DNA of 64,000 bases from Heyndrickxia sporothermodurans. GTDB lineage: Bacteria > Bacillota > Bacilli > Bacillales > Bacillaceae_C. Of the stretch, positions 63,034 to 64,000 are shown in pieces. Below the pieces are notes generated by a model. The model saw nothing but the letters and a program-made list of their open reading frames with translations, searched no databases and was not told where the DNA came from. A program made the position numbers and the translations under genes. Positions within the stretch are counted from its first letter, which is position 1; each line of letters begins with the position of its first letter. The stretch lies in NCBI RefSeq assembly GCF_016785185.1, contig NZ_JAEKDY010000004.1. The stretch is one strand, 5' to 3'.

Positions 63034-63228
63034 TTTTTATCTCTCCTTTTAAAAAAATTGTTTATCAACCATATTCAATATAAAATCCAAAACTCCTCTT
63101 TCCAATACAAAATACCCCTTTTGGTATCTGTTTAAAAGTAATTTTTATTTGTTTTCCATACTAGAAATTAGAAACGATAGGTATATTCTGATATTCTTTA
63201 TATATACCCAATTAGGAGATGAAAAAAA

Positions 63229-64000
63229 ATGAACAAAAGACTACAAGAATTAACTAGTTGGCTACAACAAGAAACGATTGATTTTGCATTTGTCACCGCC
63301 CCTGAAAATGTTTTTTATTTCAGTGGTTTTCTAAGTGATCCTCATGAGCGATTACTTGGCATTGCTGTTTTCCCAAATCAGGAACCATTTATGATCTGCC
63401 CGGCACTTGATGTAACTGATGCGAAAGCGTCGGGTTGGGAATACGAAATCATTGGATGCTCAGATACTGATAATCCTTGGGAAGTACTTGAAAAGCAAGT
63501 TAAAAAACGGACAAATGAGATTCAAACAATCGCGGTAGAAAAAGAGCATATGAATATTGAAAGATATGAGTTATTACTTCAACATTTTAATGGTGCGAAA
63601 TTCGTTGCAGCAGAAGCAAAGCTTCGTCAATTGCGTTTAATTAAAGATGAGAAGGAAAAGGAAATCCTGAAAAAAGCAGCTGAATTCGCGGATTTTGCTG
63701 TGCAAGTTGGTGTTAACGAAATAAAAGAAGGAAAAACCGAACTAGATATTATTGCAGCTATTGAGTACGAATTAAAGAAAAAAGGAATTTCTGAGATGTC
63801 CTTTTCAACAATGGTGCTAACTGGTACAAATGCCGCTTCTCCCCATGGGAACCCCGGCTTAACAAAAATTAAAAAAGGCGATTTAGTCCTATTTGATTTA
63901 GGTGTCGTTTATGAAGGATACTGCTCTGATATTACCCGTACAGTAGCCTATGATCATACAAATGACGACCAAGAAAAAATTTACAATATCGTTTTGCAAG
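63229..64000 (+). CDS. M24 family Xaa-Pro peptidase, partial (runs off the window)
   Basis: The first 257 codons of an aminopeptidase P/prolidase-like protein. The N-terminal creatinase-like domain (TAPENVFYFSGFLSDPHERLLG) is followed by the pita-bread core start at about residue 145 (EIKEGKTELDIIAAIEYELKK, TNAASPHGNPG, LVLFDLGVVYEGYCSDITRTVAY with the first two metal-binding Asp). AGGAGATG precedes the ATG. The catalytic C-terminal half lies past 64000. Confidence 0.9.
   Translation, partial: MNKRLQELTSWLQQETIDFAFVTAPENVFYFSGFLSDPHERLLGIAVFPNQEPFMICPALDVTDAKASGWEYEIIGCSDTDNPWEVLEKQVKKRTNEIQTIAVEKEHMNIERYELLLQHFNGAKFVAAEAKLRQLRLIKDEKEKEILKKAAEFADFAVQVGVNEIKEGKTELDIIAAIEYELKKKGISEMSFSTMVLTGTNAASPHGNPGLTKIKKGDLVLFDLGVVYEGYCSDITRTVAYDHTNDDQEKIYNIVLQ

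Noticed and set aside
1..64000. Search for a defence system, prophage, integrative element, toxin-antitoxin pair or biosynthetic cluster
   Set aside because: Apart from the IS fragment at the left edge, nearly every gene belongs to the conserved Bacillus backbone in its usual order. I saw no candidate multi-gene novel system.

Overview
The window is a stretch of ordinary, vertically inherited chromosome from a low-GC, endospore-forming member of the Bacillaceae. This rests on the gene content and order (lysC-uvrC-trxA ... etf/fad ... mutS2-polX-cvpA-zapA-rnhC-pheTS ... infC-rpmI-rplT, thrS, dnaI/dnaB/nrdR/speH/gapB/coaE/ytaF/mutM/polA, mdh/icd/citZ, pyk/pfkA/accDA, malic enzyme, dnaE, ytrHI, nrnA, ytoI, ytkL). 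It matches the lysC-to-ytkL segment of Bacillus subtilis as I remember it. Spore genes (sspI, ytxC, ytaF, ytvI, ytrH, ytrI) indicate a spore former. I cannot name the species. Most genes lie on the minus strand.

Layout. 1-211: right end of an IS1182-like insertion sequence abutting the 3' end of lysC. 222-4041: lysC behind a lysine riboswitch, uvrC and trxA. 4177-7226: a ctaG-copA pair (copper and cytochrome oxidase) sitting between trxA and etfA, where B. subtilis has neither gene. 7350-12625: the fatty-acid-degradation block fadR-fadB-etfB-etfA plus lcfA, with FadR-type operators. 12810-19519: a 26-codon membrane-peptide ORF, yshE, mutS2, polX, cvpA, zapA and rnhC. 19547-24105: pheT, pheS with a Phe T-box, and an rRNA methyltransferase. 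24228-26919: sspI, an M42 peptidase, a GC-rich intergenic repeat, ysdB behind a sigma-W-like promoter, and a TVP38/DedA-type protein. 27047-30512: infC-rpmI-rplT with an L20-type leader, and thrS with a Thr T-box. 30874-41596: ytxC, dnaI, dnaB, nrdR, speH, gapB, coaE, ytaF, mutM and polA. 41699-45825: a MaoC-like protein where phoPR usually sits, then mdh, icd and a broken citZ. 46135-54722: DUF441, ytvI, pyk, pfkA, accA, accD, a GntR regulator and malic enzyme. 54875-64000: dnaE, ytrH, ytrI, nrnA, ytpI, ytoI, a small membrane protein, ytkL and the start of an M24 peptidase.

Regulation is unusually readable. There is one lysine riboswitch, two T-boxes with Phe (TTC) and Thr (ACC) specifiers, an L20-type attenuator, FadR palindromes, a CcpN-like box at gapB, a cre site at citZ, and a textbook GntR operator at the malic enzyme-acc operon. 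Together the genes cover fatty-acid breakdown (FadR regulon), fatty-acid initiation (AccDA with malic enzyme), lower glycolysis (pfkA-pyk), gluconeogenesis (gapB), part of the TCA cycle (icd-mdh), and replication and repair.

I found no defence island, prophage, CRISPR array or biosynthetic cluster. The most notable observations are the citrate synthase gene broken by a 14-nt loss near its 5' end and an exact 14-nt tandem duplication near its 3' end, a tandem array of four identical terminator-like hairpins between nrdR and dnaB, the GntR operator controlling mae-gntR-accDA, and the unannotated 26-residue membrane peptide. Start codons were chosen from ribosome-binding sites and remembered homologues; no database was searched.
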